The notes under the pieces: model-generated
The model's input: the letters and a program-made list of their open reading frames with translations, nothing else
Told to the model about the DNA's origin: nothing
Database searches by the model: none
Program-made: the position numbers and the translations under genes
Part shown: positions 51,147 to 59,508 of the stretch, in pieces
Layout of the letters: each line of letters starts with the position of its first letter
How positions within the stretch are numbered: position 1 is the stretch's first letter
Source of the DNA: Cohnella caldifontis
Lineage (GTDB): Bacteria > Bacillota > Bacilli > Paenibacillales > Paenibacillaceae
Length of the DNA stretch: 64,000 nucleotides
NCBI RefSeq assembly: GCF_029360585.1
Contig: NZ_JAQZSJ010000001.1
Coordinates: 552,048 to 616,047 of the forward strand
Direction: 5' to 3'

Positions 51147-52728
51147 CGACGAAATCGTGATCCGGGAGAACATCCGCGACTGCATGGACTGGGAGAAAGA
51201 AGGCTTCGTCTACTGCGGCGACGCCTCCGACGGGGAAGTCGCGCTCCCGCTGATCGAAGAGCGGCGGCCGGACATCCTGATCACGGACATCAAAATGCCC
51301 TTCATGGACGGCATCGAGCTCAGCTCGGTCGTCCGCCAGCGCCTGCCCGACACGAAGATCGTCATCCTGAGCGGACACGACGAGTTCCATTACGCCAGAT
51401 CCGCCCTGCGGATCGGCGTGGAGGAATACATTCTGAAACCCGTCAGTTCGGCGGATCTCATGGAAGTGCTGCATTCCGTCAGCCGCAAAATCGATCGGGA
51501 ACGCAGGGAAAAACGCAAGCCCGCGTACTCGCGCGAAAAGCTGCTCAGCGACCTGTGCGGCGGGCTCGTCACGGCTGCGGAAGCCGCCGAAGCCGCCGCC
51601 GCGCTCTCGCTTCCGCTCGAGGCTCCCTGCTATGCGGTGGTGGTGTGGGATTTGCGCTGCCTGGAGTCGGCTTCCCCTCCCGGGTCCGACGTTTGGTTGG
51701 AAACCGAAACGTCGCTGAACGAACGGGCGGCGGCGCTGGGCGCCGTCTGGACGTACAAACGGAGCCGGACGGAAGCGGTGTGGATCCTTCGCGGACAGAC
51801 GGAGGCGGAGGTCGCCGCGATGCTGGAACGGCTCAAGGCGAGCGTGCTTCCGGAGCTGGAGCGGACGTTGCCCTGCACCGTCTGGGTCGGCATGGGCAGC
51901 GTGCAGCACCGCTTGCAAGGCATCCATACTTCCTTCCTGGAAGCGGAGGAAGACCGCCATTTGCTGAGGCTGACCCGGCAGAACCGCAGCGCGTTATGGG
52001 ACGCGACCGGCGAGACCCAACAAATCGCGTTCCTCGACCGTACCAAGTTCATGGAATTCCTGAAAATCGGAACGCCGGCGGCCGCGGACGGATTCCTCCG
52101 CGAATTCGCGGGGGCGCTCAAACACCTGGATTGGAAATCGTCGCTGTACGGCTATTATTTGCTCAACGACTTGACGCTGGAGTCGCTGCACGAAGCGAAG
52201 CGCACGTTCCGGCTGGCGGAAATTTCCGGCCCCGCGATCGAACGGCTGCAGCAGCAAATCAAGCGGATCCGCGACTGGGAGCAATGCCTCGGCTATTTGC
52301 GCGAGTTGGCCGGCGTCTTCTGGCAATGGCGTTCGGAGGCGTCGGGCAAATACGGGGACCTGATCGCCAAAGCGAAGGAGTTCATCCGGCAGCGGCACGC
52401 CAGCGACGGCTTGTCCCTGCAGGACGCGGCGGACTACGTGAACGTAAGTCCGAGCCATCTCAGCAAAGTGTTCAGCCAGGAGACCGGGCAGACGTTCATC
52501 GAATATTTGACCCAGACCCGGATCCGCAAAGCGATGGAGCTGCTGCAGACGACGAACGAGAAAACGTACGAAATCGCCTATCGGGTCGGTTACGGGGACG
52601 CCCATTATTTCTCCAACCTGTTCAAGAAAATGACCGGCATGACTCCCCGCGATTTCCGGCGCCAAGGGGGCAACGGCGATGAAAGCGCGGAAGGTGACGC
52701 GGATGAAAGCGAAAGCCGGTTGGCGTAA
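51124..52728 (+). CDS. YesN-type response regulator (REC + AraC HTH)
   Basis: 534 residues: receiver 1-125 with Asp55 (ILITDIKMPFMDG) and Lys in EYILKPVSSADL. A long central domain follows, then a C-terminal AraC helix-turn-helix (about 420-520; LQDAADYVNVSPSHLSKVFS, TYEIAYRVGYGDAHYFSNLF). It overlaps the kinase upstream by 23 bp and the binding-protein gene downstream by 50 bp, so the three are translationally coupled. The divergent furanose importer is the expected target. Confidence 0.95.
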   Translation: MKKVMLVDDEIVIRENIRDCMDWEKEGFVYCGDASDGEVALPLIEERRPDILITDIKMPFMDGIELSSVVRQRLPDTKIVILSGHDEFHYARSALRIGVEEYILKPVSSADLMEVLHSVSRKIDRERREKRKPAYSREKLLSDLCGGLVTAAEAAEAAAALSLPLEAPCYAVVVWDLRCLESASPPGSDVWLETETSLNERAAALGAVWTYKRSRTEAVWILRGQTEAEVAAMLERLKASVLPELERTLPCTVWVGMGSVQHRLQGIHTSFLEAEEDRHLLRLTRQNRSALWDATGETQQIAFLDRTKFMEFLKIGTPAAADGFLREFAGALKHLDWKSSLYGYYLLNDLTLESLHEAKRTFRLAEISGPAIERLQQQIKRIRDWEQCLGYLRELAGVFWQWRSEASGKYGDLIAKAKEFIRQRHASDGLSLQDAADYVNVSPSHLSKVFSQETGQTFIEYLTQTRIRKAMELLQTTNEKTYEIAYRVGYGDAHYFSNLFKKMTGMTPRDFRRQGGNGDESAEGDADESESRLA

Positions 52729-53677
52729 CGCGGCGGCCGCTCTGCCGGCCGTCTTGCTCCTCCTGGCCCTCGCCGCGTGCCGCGGATCCGGCGCGGATGA
52801 CGGCGGGTCCGCGGATCCCGGCACGAAGGAGACCAAGATCAGTAAACCCGCGCTGACGTTCGGCCTGATCTACCCGATGGCCCATCCGTTCTATGAATGG
52901 ATCACGGAAAACGCGGAGAAGGAAGCCCAGCGCGCGGGCGTTCAGCTCGTGGTCAAAGCGCCGGACGAAGCGAACCTGGAGCAGCAAATCCGCATGATGG
53001 AAACGATGATCCGGCAGAAGGTGGACGCCATCGCGATCGACCCGGTCGATTCGGATGCGCTCGTGCCCGTGATCGACAAAGCGGTCGAGAACGGGATTCC
53101 GGTCCTCTGCTTCGAATCGGACGCCCCGGGCAGCAAGCGGATCGCGTTCGTAGGGACGGACCAGAAGCAAGCCGGCATCCGGCTGGGCCAAATCCTGGAC
53201 AAGCAGCTGCAAGGCCGGGGCATGGTGATCGCGGAAGCCGGCATGAGCCGGATGGAAAGCGTCAGGCAGCGGCTCGACGGCTTACTCTCCTACCTGAACG
53301 AGAATACCGGCATTCAGGTGCTGGAGGTGAAATTCAATGAAGGCAGCGACGCGAAGGCGCTCGCCGACCTGGAAAACATGATCGACGCCCATCCCCACTT
53401 CGATGCTTTCGTGGGCTTGGACGCCGTGTCCGGACCGGTGTCGATCTTGGTGTGGAAAGCCCAAGGCCTGGGCCGTTACGCGCTAACGTTCGGGGTCACC
53501 GAGGAAATCCGCGAAGCGCTGAACAACGGCCAAATCACCGCCGCCGTGTCCTTGAACGAGGCCGAGATGAGCCGGCGCATCGTGCAGAGGCTGCTGGATG
53601 CGGCCCAAGGGCGAGCCGTTCCCCCGATCGACGACACGGGGTACACCGAGATGGATGGGCCGACGCAGCCGGAATAA
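52679..53677 (+). CDS. Periplasmic-binding-like sugar-binding lipoprotein of the sensing cassette
   Basis: 332 residues. Positively charged N-terminus, hydrophobic stretch and lipobox LALAAC. The Peripla_BP_4 fold has ALTFGLIYPMAHPFYEW, RQKVDAIAIDPVDSDALVP and IPVLCFESDAPGS. Two starts are plausible: 52679 (AAGGGGGC upstream) and 52703 (GGAAGGTG upstream). It overlaps the regulator gene and no permease is on this strand, so it likely presents sugar to the kinase. This resembles the published XylFII-LytS-YesN three-component system of Clostridium. Confidence 0.88.
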   Translation: MKARKVTRMKAKAGWRNAAAALPAVLLLLALAACRGSGADDGGSADPGTKETKISKPALTFGLIYPMAHPFYEWITENAEKEAQRAGVQLVVKAPDEANLEQQIRMMETMIRQKVDAIAIDPVDSDALVPVIDKAVENGIPVLCFESDAPGSKRIAFVGTDQKQAGIRLGQILDKQLQGRGMVIAEAGMSRMESVRQRLDGLLSYLNENTGIQVLEVKFNEGSDAKALADLENMIDAHPHFDAFVGLDAVSGPVSILVWKAQGLGRYALTFGVTEEIREALNNGQITAAVSLNEAEMSRRIVQRLLDAAQGRAVPPIDDTGYTEMDGPTQPE

Positions 53678-53691
53678 AGAACAATCGTCGG

Positions 53692-54534
53692 CTATTTTCC
53701 TTTGCGATAATAGAGCGGCGCGTGACCGGTGACGGCCTTGAACACCCGGCCGAAATGCGTCACGCTGCCGAATCCCGCTTTTTTGGCGATCAGGCCCACC
53801 TTCAGGTTGGAAGACTCGAGCAGCTTCTTCGCTTCCTTGATCCGAACGCTGTTCAGATATTCCACGAACGTAAACCCCGTCGCTTCCTTAAAAAACCGGC
53901 TTAAATAATAGGGGCTGACGTAAAACCTCTCCGCCAGCCGATGAAGCGAGAGGTCCGACGCGTAATGTTGGTTGATATACCGGGCCACCTCGGACATTCT
54001 TTCGTGCATCGGGCTTGGCGACGCCAGCAGCGGTTCCGGATCGTCAGGATTAAGCTGCCGGCAGCACGCGATCGATAACTGAAGAACCGATGCCTGGACG
54101 TACATCTCGAATCCGGGCTTCCGCTCTTTCAGCTCCCGTATGATGCCGCGCGCCAATTCCTCGATCGCCAGCCGGTCTTGCAGGGAACAGCGGACGATGC
54201 GGTACTCCTTCTCGAACAGCGGCCGCAGCATGTCCCGGTAAGCGCGGTTCGCCGAAGCCATCACGCGCTCGTGCACGTTCACGACCAGCCGTTCGTATTC
54301 GGGGATGTCCGCATTCGTGGTCCGGTGCAGCACGTTCGGGGAAATGATGACGATGTCCCCCTCCGCGATCGTCAGGGTGCGGTCCTGGATGAAAAACTCC
54401 CTCTTGCCGGACATCAAATAGAAAATTTCGAACGAGCCGTGGAAATGATTCGCCGGCATATGATGACTCCGCGCTTTCCGATGGGAAACGACCAATGTCC
54501 CTTCCTCGTTCTCGTACTGCAGGTCTTCCACCAC
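53692..54534 (-). CDS. AraC-family transcriptional regulator with cupin sensor
   Basis: 280 residues. The N-terminal cupin (MPANHFHGSFEIFYLMSGKR, with the His-x-His of the family) spans about 20-110. The C-terminal double helix-turn-helix spans about 180-275 (LHRLAERFYVSPYYLSRFFK, VGLIAKKAGFGSVTHFGRVF). Translation probably starts at GTG 54534; a second GTG follows directly at 54531. It is divergent from the GH105 gene, its probable target. It is convergent with the sensing cassette, with only 14 bp between stops. Confidence 0.9.
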   Translation of the reverse strand: MVEDLQYENEEGTLVVSHRKARSHHMPANHFHGSFEIFYLMSGKREFFIQDRTLTIAEGDIVIISPNVLHRTTNADIPEYERLVVNVHERVMASANRAYRDMLRPLFEKEYRIVRCSLQDRLAIEELARGIIRELKERKPGFEMYVQASVLQLSIACCRQLNPDDPEPLLASPSPMHERMSEVARYINQHYASDLSLHRLAERFYVSPYYLSRFFKEATGFTFVEYLNSVRIKEAKKLLESSNLKVGLIAKKAGFGSVTHFGRVFKAVTGHAPLYYRKGK

Positions 54535-54693
54535 CCAAGCCCCGCCTTCCGTGCCTTTTGATGTCTCTATTATAGCTCACGACACGCCCTCTCTCAGCAA
54601 AATATAAGAAGAATTCCGCCAAACTCGCAAAAAACGCACATTTTCCGGTGCTAAGATAGGCTTGAAGATATGCAGAAGGGGGAACGATCGTTG
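54535..54693. promoter_or_regulatory. Divergent promoter region, AraC regulator / GH105
   Basis: A consensus minus-strand -10 TATAAT lies at 54569-54574 for the regulator. On the plus strand TAAGAT near 54652 may be the -10 of GH105. AAGGGGG (54677-54683) is the GH105 ribosome site, about 11 nt before ATG 54694. Confidence 0.5.
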
Positions 54694-55794
54694 ATGTTGC
54701 AGAAGGAGTTTGCTCCGATGGAATGGGCGGAAAAAGCCTGCGAGGCGCTCATGGCCAAATTCGAGCCGGAAAACCTTCCGCCGGACCGGTTTCACTATCA
54801 TCAAGGGGTTTTCCTGTCGGGAATGGAGAAATGCTGGCAGGCGACCGGAAAGCAAGCGTATTTGGACTATATCAAACGTTGGGTGGACAGCCAGGTTCTC
54901 GAAGACGGCAGCATCCGGAAGTATCATGCCGACGAACTGGACGATATCCAGCCCGGCATCCTGCTGTTCAATCTGTATGAGCAAACGGAAGACGAACGGT
55001 ATGCGAAAGCGTTGCATACGCTTGTCCCCTTATTGAAGGCATGGAAAAAAAATCCGTCGGGCGGCTTCTGGCACAAAGAACGGTACCCGAATCAAATGTG
55101 GCTGGACGGCCTGTACATGGCGGGTCCCATCGCCGTCCAATACGCCAAGACGTTCGGCGCGAGCGAATATTTCGATCTGATGACCTTCCAGGCGCTCTTG
55201 ATGGCGGAGCATACCCATGATCCCAAGACCGGCTTGCTGTACCACGGATGGGACGAAACGAAAGCAGCCCCGTGGGCCGACCCCGTCACCGGTCGGGCGC
55301 CGGAGTTCTGGGGCCGCGCGATCGGCTGGTACGCCGTCGCTGTGCTGGATATGTTCGAATACTTGCCCGAGGATCACCTGGATAAGCCCAAGCTGGTCCG
55401 CATCCTTCAAGATTTGCTCGTCGCCTTGACGAAATACCAGGATGCCGTCACCGGCTTATGGTATCAAGTCGTCGATAAAGGCGACCGGCCGGACAACTGG
55501 TTGGAGAATTCCTGCAGTTCCTTGTACGCGTATGCGATCGCCAAAGCCGTGCGAATGGGCTATCTGGACGCCCGGTACCTGCCCTATGCCTGGAAAGGAT
55601 ATCAAGGCGTCATCGACACGTTGACGTTCGACGAGAACGGGCATGTGGTCATCGGCCGGATCTGCATCGGCACGGGCATCGGGGATTACGCCCACTATAT
55701 CGCGCGTCCGACGAGCGAGAACGATCTGCACGGCGCCGGCGCTTTCCTGCTCCTATGCGCGGAGATGGATCGGGCCGCGGACCGCAGTTCGTAG
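54694..55794 (+). CDS. GH105 unsaturated rhamnogalacturonyl/glucuronyl hydrolase
   Basis: 366 residues forming an (alpha/alpha)6 barrel. The catalytic aspartate is Asp138 in NQMWLDGLYMAGP, equivalent to Asp143 of Bacillus YteR. FHYHQGVFLSGMEKCW, EFWGRAIGWYAVAVLDM, WLENSCSSLYAYAIAKA and GIGDYAHYIARPTSENDLHG are family segments. It hydrates the unsaturated uronic acid left by polysaccharide lyases, releasing it from pectin fragments. No signal peptide, so cytoplasmic. The ATG at 54670 would include the ribosome site in the coding sequence, so 54694 is preferred. Confidence 0.92.
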   Translation: MLQKEFAPMEWAEKACEALMAKFEPENLPPDRFHYHQGVFLSGMEKCWQATGKQAYLDYIKRWVDSQVLEDGSIRKYHADELDDIQPGILLFNLYEQTEDERYAKALHTLVPLLKAWKKNPSGGFWHKERYPNQMWLDGLYMAGPIAVQYAKTFGASEYFDLMTFQALLMAEHTHDPKTGLLYHGWDETKAAPWADPVTGRAPEFWGRAIGWYAVAVLDMFEYLPEDHLDKPKLVRILQDLLVALTKYQDAVTGLWYQVVDKGDRPDNWLENSCSSLYAYAIAKAVRMGYLDARYLPYAWKGYQGVIDTLTFDENGHVVIGRICIGTGIGDYAHYIARPTSENDLHGAGAFLLLCAEMDRAADRSS

Positions 55795-55812
55795 ATGTTC
55801 ATCATGCATGCC

Positions 55813-55850
55813 GGCAACCCGGTCTCGAGGCGAGACCGGGTTGCCGTTTT
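55813..55850 (+). terminator. Rho-independent terminator of GH105
   Basis: A perfect 15-bp stem GGCAACCCGGTCTCG / CGAGACCGGGTTGCC with loop AGG, followed by GTTTT. It begins 18 bp after the GH105 stop. Confidence 0.9.
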
Positions 55851-55862
55851 CCATGGGCTTTC

Positions 55863-56078
55863 TTAGTCTTTCTTCGCTCTCGGAGCGCTTTCGAAACCGA
55901 TCGACTTGTGCGTTCCGTCGCAAAACGGCTTGTTGCCCGATGCCCCGCACCGGCACAGCGAGAACGATTCCTTGTGCTCGAACGGGTTGCCTTCCGCGTC
56001 CACGAGCACGACATCGCCCGTCACGCGGAGAGATCCGTTGTCGTTCACTTTGATCGTCACTTTGTTCGCGTCCGTCAT
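55863..56078 (-). CDS. CDGSH-type iron-sulfur domain protein
   Basis: 71 residues with CRCGASGNKPFCDGTHKSIGF near the centre. The three cysteines and one histidine (Cys-x-Cys...Cys-Asp-Gly-Thr-His) bind a [2Fe-2S] cluster as in mitoNEET-like proteins. Bacterial single-domain forms are thought to act in electron or cluster transfer; the exact role is unknown. GGAGG precedes the ATG, and TATAAT at 56111-56116 on the minus strand supports its own promoter. It appears monocistronic. Confidence 0.92.
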   Translation of the reverse strand: MTDANKVTIKVNDNGSLRVTGDVVLVDAEGNPFEHKESFSLCRCGASGNKPFCDGTHKSIGFESAPRAKKD

Positions 56079-56110
56079 AAGTCCGCCTCCTCCGAAGGAT
56101 CATCTTTACC

Positions 56111-56116
56111 ATTATA
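56111..56116 (-). promoter_or_regulatory. -10 box of the CDGSH gene
   Basis: Minus-strand TATAAT, 33 nt upstream of the start codon. The -35 is weak. Confidence 0.5.
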
Positions 56117-56203
56117 CCCGGTGTTAACGCGAAAAAGAAAAGCCGTCGCTCCTGCAGCCCGCAGAAGGCCGGACGAGCGTTTTGCGGGGGAAACGGCCTT
56201 TCA

Positions 56204-56212
56204 TGGTATAAT
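56204..56212 (+). promoter_or_regulatory. Extended -10 promoter of the MFS gene
   Basis: TGGTATAAT places a likely transcription start near 56219. That leaves too little leader for an ATG at 56227 and supports the TTG start at 56263. Confidence 0.6.
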
Positions 56213-56262
56213 GGGACGAATTCATCATGATCCGAAACCGAAACGCAAAAGGAGCTTCACCC

Positions 56263-57699
56263 TTGGACAACGCGACTGCAGAACGGAATCCCGATTCCCT
56301 CGGAAACTCCTCCCGAACGCCGAATCGCTGGCTGATCCTGGCCAACGTTTCGGTCGGAACTTTCATGTCCACCCTGGACGGCAGCATCGCCAACGTGGCC
56401 TTGCCTACCATCTCCGAGCAGCTGAATACGCCGATTCACGTCGTGCAGTGGGTATTGACCTCCTACCTGCTTACCATCTGCGCTACCTTGCCCATTATGG
56501 GCAAGCTGGCGGATTTGTGGGGACGCAGCCGGATTTACAATTACGGCTTCCTCTTGTTCGCGCTGGGCTCGGCTTTGTGCGGACTGTCGCATACGTTCCC
56601 GATGCTGGTCGCTTCCCGCGTCGTTCAAGCCATCGGCGCCTCGTGTCTGATGTCGAACAGCCAGGCGATCGTTGCGGAAGTATTCTCCCAGGGCGGGCGC
56701 GGGCGCGCGATGGGCATCACCGGCACGATGGTGTCGCTCGGCTCGCTGACGGGTCCCGGCATCGGCGGGATTCTCGTCGGTTGGCTCGGCTGGCCCTCGA
56801 TCTTCTGGATCAACGTGCCGATCGGCATCATCGGGTTCATCGCCGGGCTCTACTTGCTGCCGCGCCCCTCCGGCCTGCCGAAGCGGGAACGGTTCGACTA
56901 TGCCGGCTCCGTCCTGTTCATCGCGGGCATGTTCTCGCTACTCTATACGTTATCCAACGCCCAGGACTGGGGTTGGGCGTCGCCCGCCACCTGGGGGGCG
57001 TTCGCCGCGTCGATCGCCGTATTGGCCGTTTTTTACGTCTGGGAACAACGCGTTTCGAATCCGATGCTCGACCTCGGCCTTTACCGCATCCGCGCATTCG
57101 CGATCGGCAACGCCGCGGCGCTGCTGTCGTTCATGGCGCTGTTTTTCTCCAACGTCATGATGCCGTTCTACATGGAAAACGTCCTCGGCTATTCGACGGA
57201 GCAGACCGGCTATACGATGATGATCTATCCGCTCACGATGGCGGTCGTCGCGCCGCTGTCCGGCTGGCTGTCCGACCGGATCGGACCGAATCTGCTCACG
57301 ACGGCGGGCCTCGCGGTCAACGCGCTGGGCTTCGGCTTGCTGAACGCGCTCTCGGCTCATGAGCCTTCCTGGGTCGTGGGACTGCATCTGTCGCTGTTCG
57401 GGCTCGGGGGCGGCTTGTTCCAATCCCCCAACAACTCCAGCGTCATGGGCGCCGTGCCGAGACCGAAGCTGGGAACCGCGGGCGGGCTGAACGCGCTCGT
57501 GCGGAACGTCGGCATGGTGCTCGGCATCTCGCTGTCCGTCTCGATCTATTCCAGCCGCCTGCGGCATTTGGGTGTCGACGCCGGCGCGTCCGCGGGCGGT
57601 CCGGCGGCTTTAAGCGCGCTGCATCTCGTATTCTGGACCGCCATGGGCGTCTGCCTGCTCGGCTTGGCGATCTCCGCCAGGCGGATCCGCCATGCATGA
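56263..57699 (+). CDS. MFS multidrug efflux transporter, DHA2 (EmrB/QacA-like) family
   Basis: 478 residues with about 14 membrane spans. Span 1 contains the DHA2 motif TFMSTLDGSIANVALPTI, followed by motif A-like GKLADLWGRSRIYNYG and the later GPGIGGILVGWLGWPSIFWIN (motif C region). These pumps use the proton gradient to expel drugs or toxic metabolites. I prefer TTG at 56263, with AAAAGGAG 8 nt upstream; ATG at 56227 lies too close to the predicted transcription start. No local regulator is obviously paired with it. Confidence 0.9.
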   Translation: MDNATAERNPDSLGNSSRTPNRWLILANVSVGTFMSTLDGSIANVALPTISEQLNTPIHVVQWVLTSYLLTICATLPIMGKLADLWGRSRIYNYGFLLFALGSALCGLSHTFPMLVASRVVQAIGASCLMSNSQAIVAEVFSQGGRGRAMGITGTMVSLGSLTGPGIGGILVGWLGWPSIFWINVPIGIIGFIAGLYLLPRPSGLPKRERFDYAGSVLFIAGMFSLLYTLSNAQDWGWASPATWGAFAASIAVLAVFYVWEQRVSNPMLDLGLYRIRAFAIGNAAALLSFMALFFSNVMMPFYMENVLGYSTEQTGYTMMIYPLTMAVVAPLSGWLSDRIGPNLLTTAGLAVNALGFGLLNALSAHEPSWVVGLHLSLFGLGGGLFQSPNNSSVMGAVPRPKLGTAGGLNALVRNVGMVLGISLSVSIYSSRLRHLGVDAGASAGGPAALSALHLVFWTAMGVCLLGLAISARRIRHA

Positions 57700-57756
57700 G
57701 TCTGTTCACTCAGATCGCGTCTAATGGAGTCAGACAGGAGGAAATCGAAACCCGCC

Positions 57757-58230
57757 ATGCGGAAACCGCCGCAAGAACTGATCGACTTTACGCAACGGCA
57801 CGTTCCGATCTTTATCCATTTGGCGGCAGCCATGCCGAACGAAGTCCCTTTCCTGTGCAGGGGGTACGGATTCGAGCTGGACGCCGGGACGGAGCGGCTT
57901 TGGGTCTATATACTGAAGAATCAGGGGTTAAGATTGAAAGAATACGGTCGACCGTTAGGGATTCTATCCGCGCTTCTCACCTCGGGAGTGGATAACGAAT
58001 CCTATCAGTTGAAAGGGCGATTCGCGGATGTCCGGTCTCTATCGAAAGAAGACGCTTCCCTGCTGGCGGAACGACACCGATGGGTCGCCTTGCATACGCC
58101 CGCGCTGGCGCCGATCGTACGCGTGAACGCTTCGGACTGTCTGGCCGTCGGCTTGCGGGTTCAAACCGTTTACGTGCAGACGCCCGGGCCGAATGCCGGT
58201 TTCCCGCTGTGGGAAGGGGGAGACCGATGA
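57757..58230 (+). CDS. Pyridoxamine 5'-phosphate oxidase-like (FMN split-barrel) protein
   Basis: 157 residues from ATG 57757 (168 from ATG 57724). PPQELIDFTQRHVPIFIHLA, SYQLKGRFADVRSL and the C-terminal VQTPGPNAGFPLW match a small family of PPOX-related flavin-binding split-barrel proteins with no defined enzyme activity. AGGAGG at 57736-57741 is 15 nt from ATG 57757 and would lie inside a gene starting at 57724, so the start is uncertain. Its stop overlaps the start of the next gene (ATGA). The pairing with a regulator that itself has a split-barrel domain suggests joint sensing of a flavin- or redox-linked signal. Confidence 0.75.
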   Translation: MRKPPQELIDFTQRHVPIFIHLAAAMPNEVPFLCRGYGFELDAGTERLWVYILKNQGLRLKEYGRPLGILSALLTSGVDNESYQLKGRFADVRSLSKEDASLLAERHRWVALHTPALAPIVRVNASDCLAVGLRVQTVYVQTPGPNAGFPLWEGGDR

Positions 58231-59423
58231 TCCCTCCGGAAGATCTCCTGCCGATCTTCGAAGGCGTGTTTCCTTCCGCCATCGTCACCGGTTCGGCGCA
58301 AGGGGTCCCCAATGTCGCCAATCTGACCCGGGTTTGGCACGTCGGAAGCAGCCATGTCGCCGTTGCCGACCAACTTTTAAACAAAACCTACCGGAATTTG
58401 ATGGAGTGTCCGTTGGCCCTGCTGAAAATGATCCACCCGCAGAGTCTGATCCATTGGGAAATTTCCGTTCGTTATCTCCAAACCGAAAACGAAGGTCCCC
58501 TGTTCGAACGGGTCAGGGACGATCTCCTGACCGTTTCTTGGATCGCGGGCGTCCGGCTGCCCGCCGAGCTGCGGGGCGTATTGGTGTTCGAAATCCTGAA
58601 TATCCGCCAATGCGCCGAAGAAGCCCTGCATCTGAAGCACAATCCGGAGACGTACGGGGATTTTCTGAATGCTCTGGCCGCCGCGCACCAATGGAAGCAG
58701 CTCTCCTATTGGATTCCCGTAGAGAACGGCCAACACGTAAAACTGCAGGCTTCCCGCGGGATTCCGGGCGCCGGAGTCGATTCGTCGGTATTCGGTTACA
58801 TGGAGCGATTGGCCCGATTGGTTCTGAAAGAACGGCGCGTCATCCGCCTGAATAACATCCGCTCGTTGCTGCGGTATTTTCATTCGATGGAACCCGATGC
58901 CCGGCGACGGGCGGAAGAAAACCGGTCCGCCGGATTTCCCGTAACGGAGGCCACTCCTTCCCACTACTTGGGACTTCCCGTCTTCGTAAGCGGGTCATGG
59001 GTCGGGATCCTCTGCTGCGAAGACTTGCAGGGCCCGGCCGATTCCGTCCCTGCCTTTGAAGACCGCTACTTCACGATTCTCGCCGCGAGCATCGGCGAAG
59101 CGCTGCTGCAAAGTTCGGCCGTGCCCGAGGAAGAACGGGAAACGCTGTTCCGGCAAGCCGTGGAACGCGCCAAGCTGCAGTGGGGCAAGGAAGCCGCCCC
59201 CTTCCCTTCCATGCTTAGCGCAAGGGAACGCCAAGTGGCCTTGCAGGTGGCCGAAGGGCTTAGCAATGCGGAAATCGCCAAACGATTGTTCATCAGCCCG
59301 CGAACGGTCACTACGCATCTGGAACGGATCTTTCAAAAACTGAACGTGCCTTCCCGCGCCGCGCTGACCCGATACGTGCTGGAAAAAAATCTTTTCGCGG
59401 ACGAGCCGGAACCGCGGGAATAA
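58227..59423 (+). CDS. PPOX-GAF-LuxR three-domain regulator
   Basis: 398 residues. The N-terminal part (about 1-130) looks like a PPOX/FMN split barrel (GVPNVANLTRVWHVGSSHVA, QLLNKTYRNLMECPLA). A GAF-like domain covers about 150-295 (YLGLPVFVSGSWVGILCCED). A LuxR helix-turn-helix lies at about 328-385 (LSARERQVALQVAEGLSNAE, FISPRTVTTHLERIFQKLN). It is therefore a one-component transcription factor with two possible ligand domains. GGAAGGGGGAG precedes the ATG at 58227. It is co-translated with the smaller split-barrel gene. Targets are unknown; the downstream membrane protein and acetyltransferase are candidates. Confidence 0.85.
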   Translation: MIPPEDLLPIFEGVFPSAIVTGSAQGVPNVANLTRVWHVGSSHVAVADQLLNKTYRNLMECPLALLKMIHPQSLIHWEISVRYLQTENEGPLFERVRDDLLTVSWIAGVRLPAELRGVLVFEILNIRQCAEEALHLKHNPETYGDFLNALAAAHQWKQLSYWIPVENGQHVKLQASRGIPGAGVDSSVFGYMERLARLVLKERRVIRLNNIRSLLRYFHSMEPDARRRAEENRSAGFPVTEATPSHYLGLPVFVSGSWVGILCCEDLQGPADSVPAFEDRYFTILAASIGEALLQSSAVPEEERETLFRQAVERAKLQWGKEAAPFPSMLSARERQVALQVAEGLSNAEIAKRLFISPRTVTTHLERIFQKLNVPSRAALTRYVLEKNLFADEPEPRE

Positions 59424-59463
59424 ATACGTATTTTCACCGATACAAGGCGATTCCGCCGGCCGC

Positions 59464-59469
59464 TATGAT
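59464..59469 (+). promoter_or_regulatory. Possible -10 box before the DUF2269-like gene
   Basis: TATGAT, with TACAAG 17 bp upstream as a weak -35. A perfect 12-bp palindrome AAATACGTATTT at 59422-59433, overlapping the preceding stop codon, could be an operator. Confidence 0.4.
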
Positions 59470-59508
59470 GAGAGAGGAAACAAAACTCTCACGAAAGCGG
59501 TGTTCCCT

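Noticed and set aside
56227..56262. ATG at 56227 as start of the efflux pump
   Set aside because: It is only a few bases from the predicted transcription start and has no ribosome site, whereas TTG 56263 has AAAAGGAG at the right distance.
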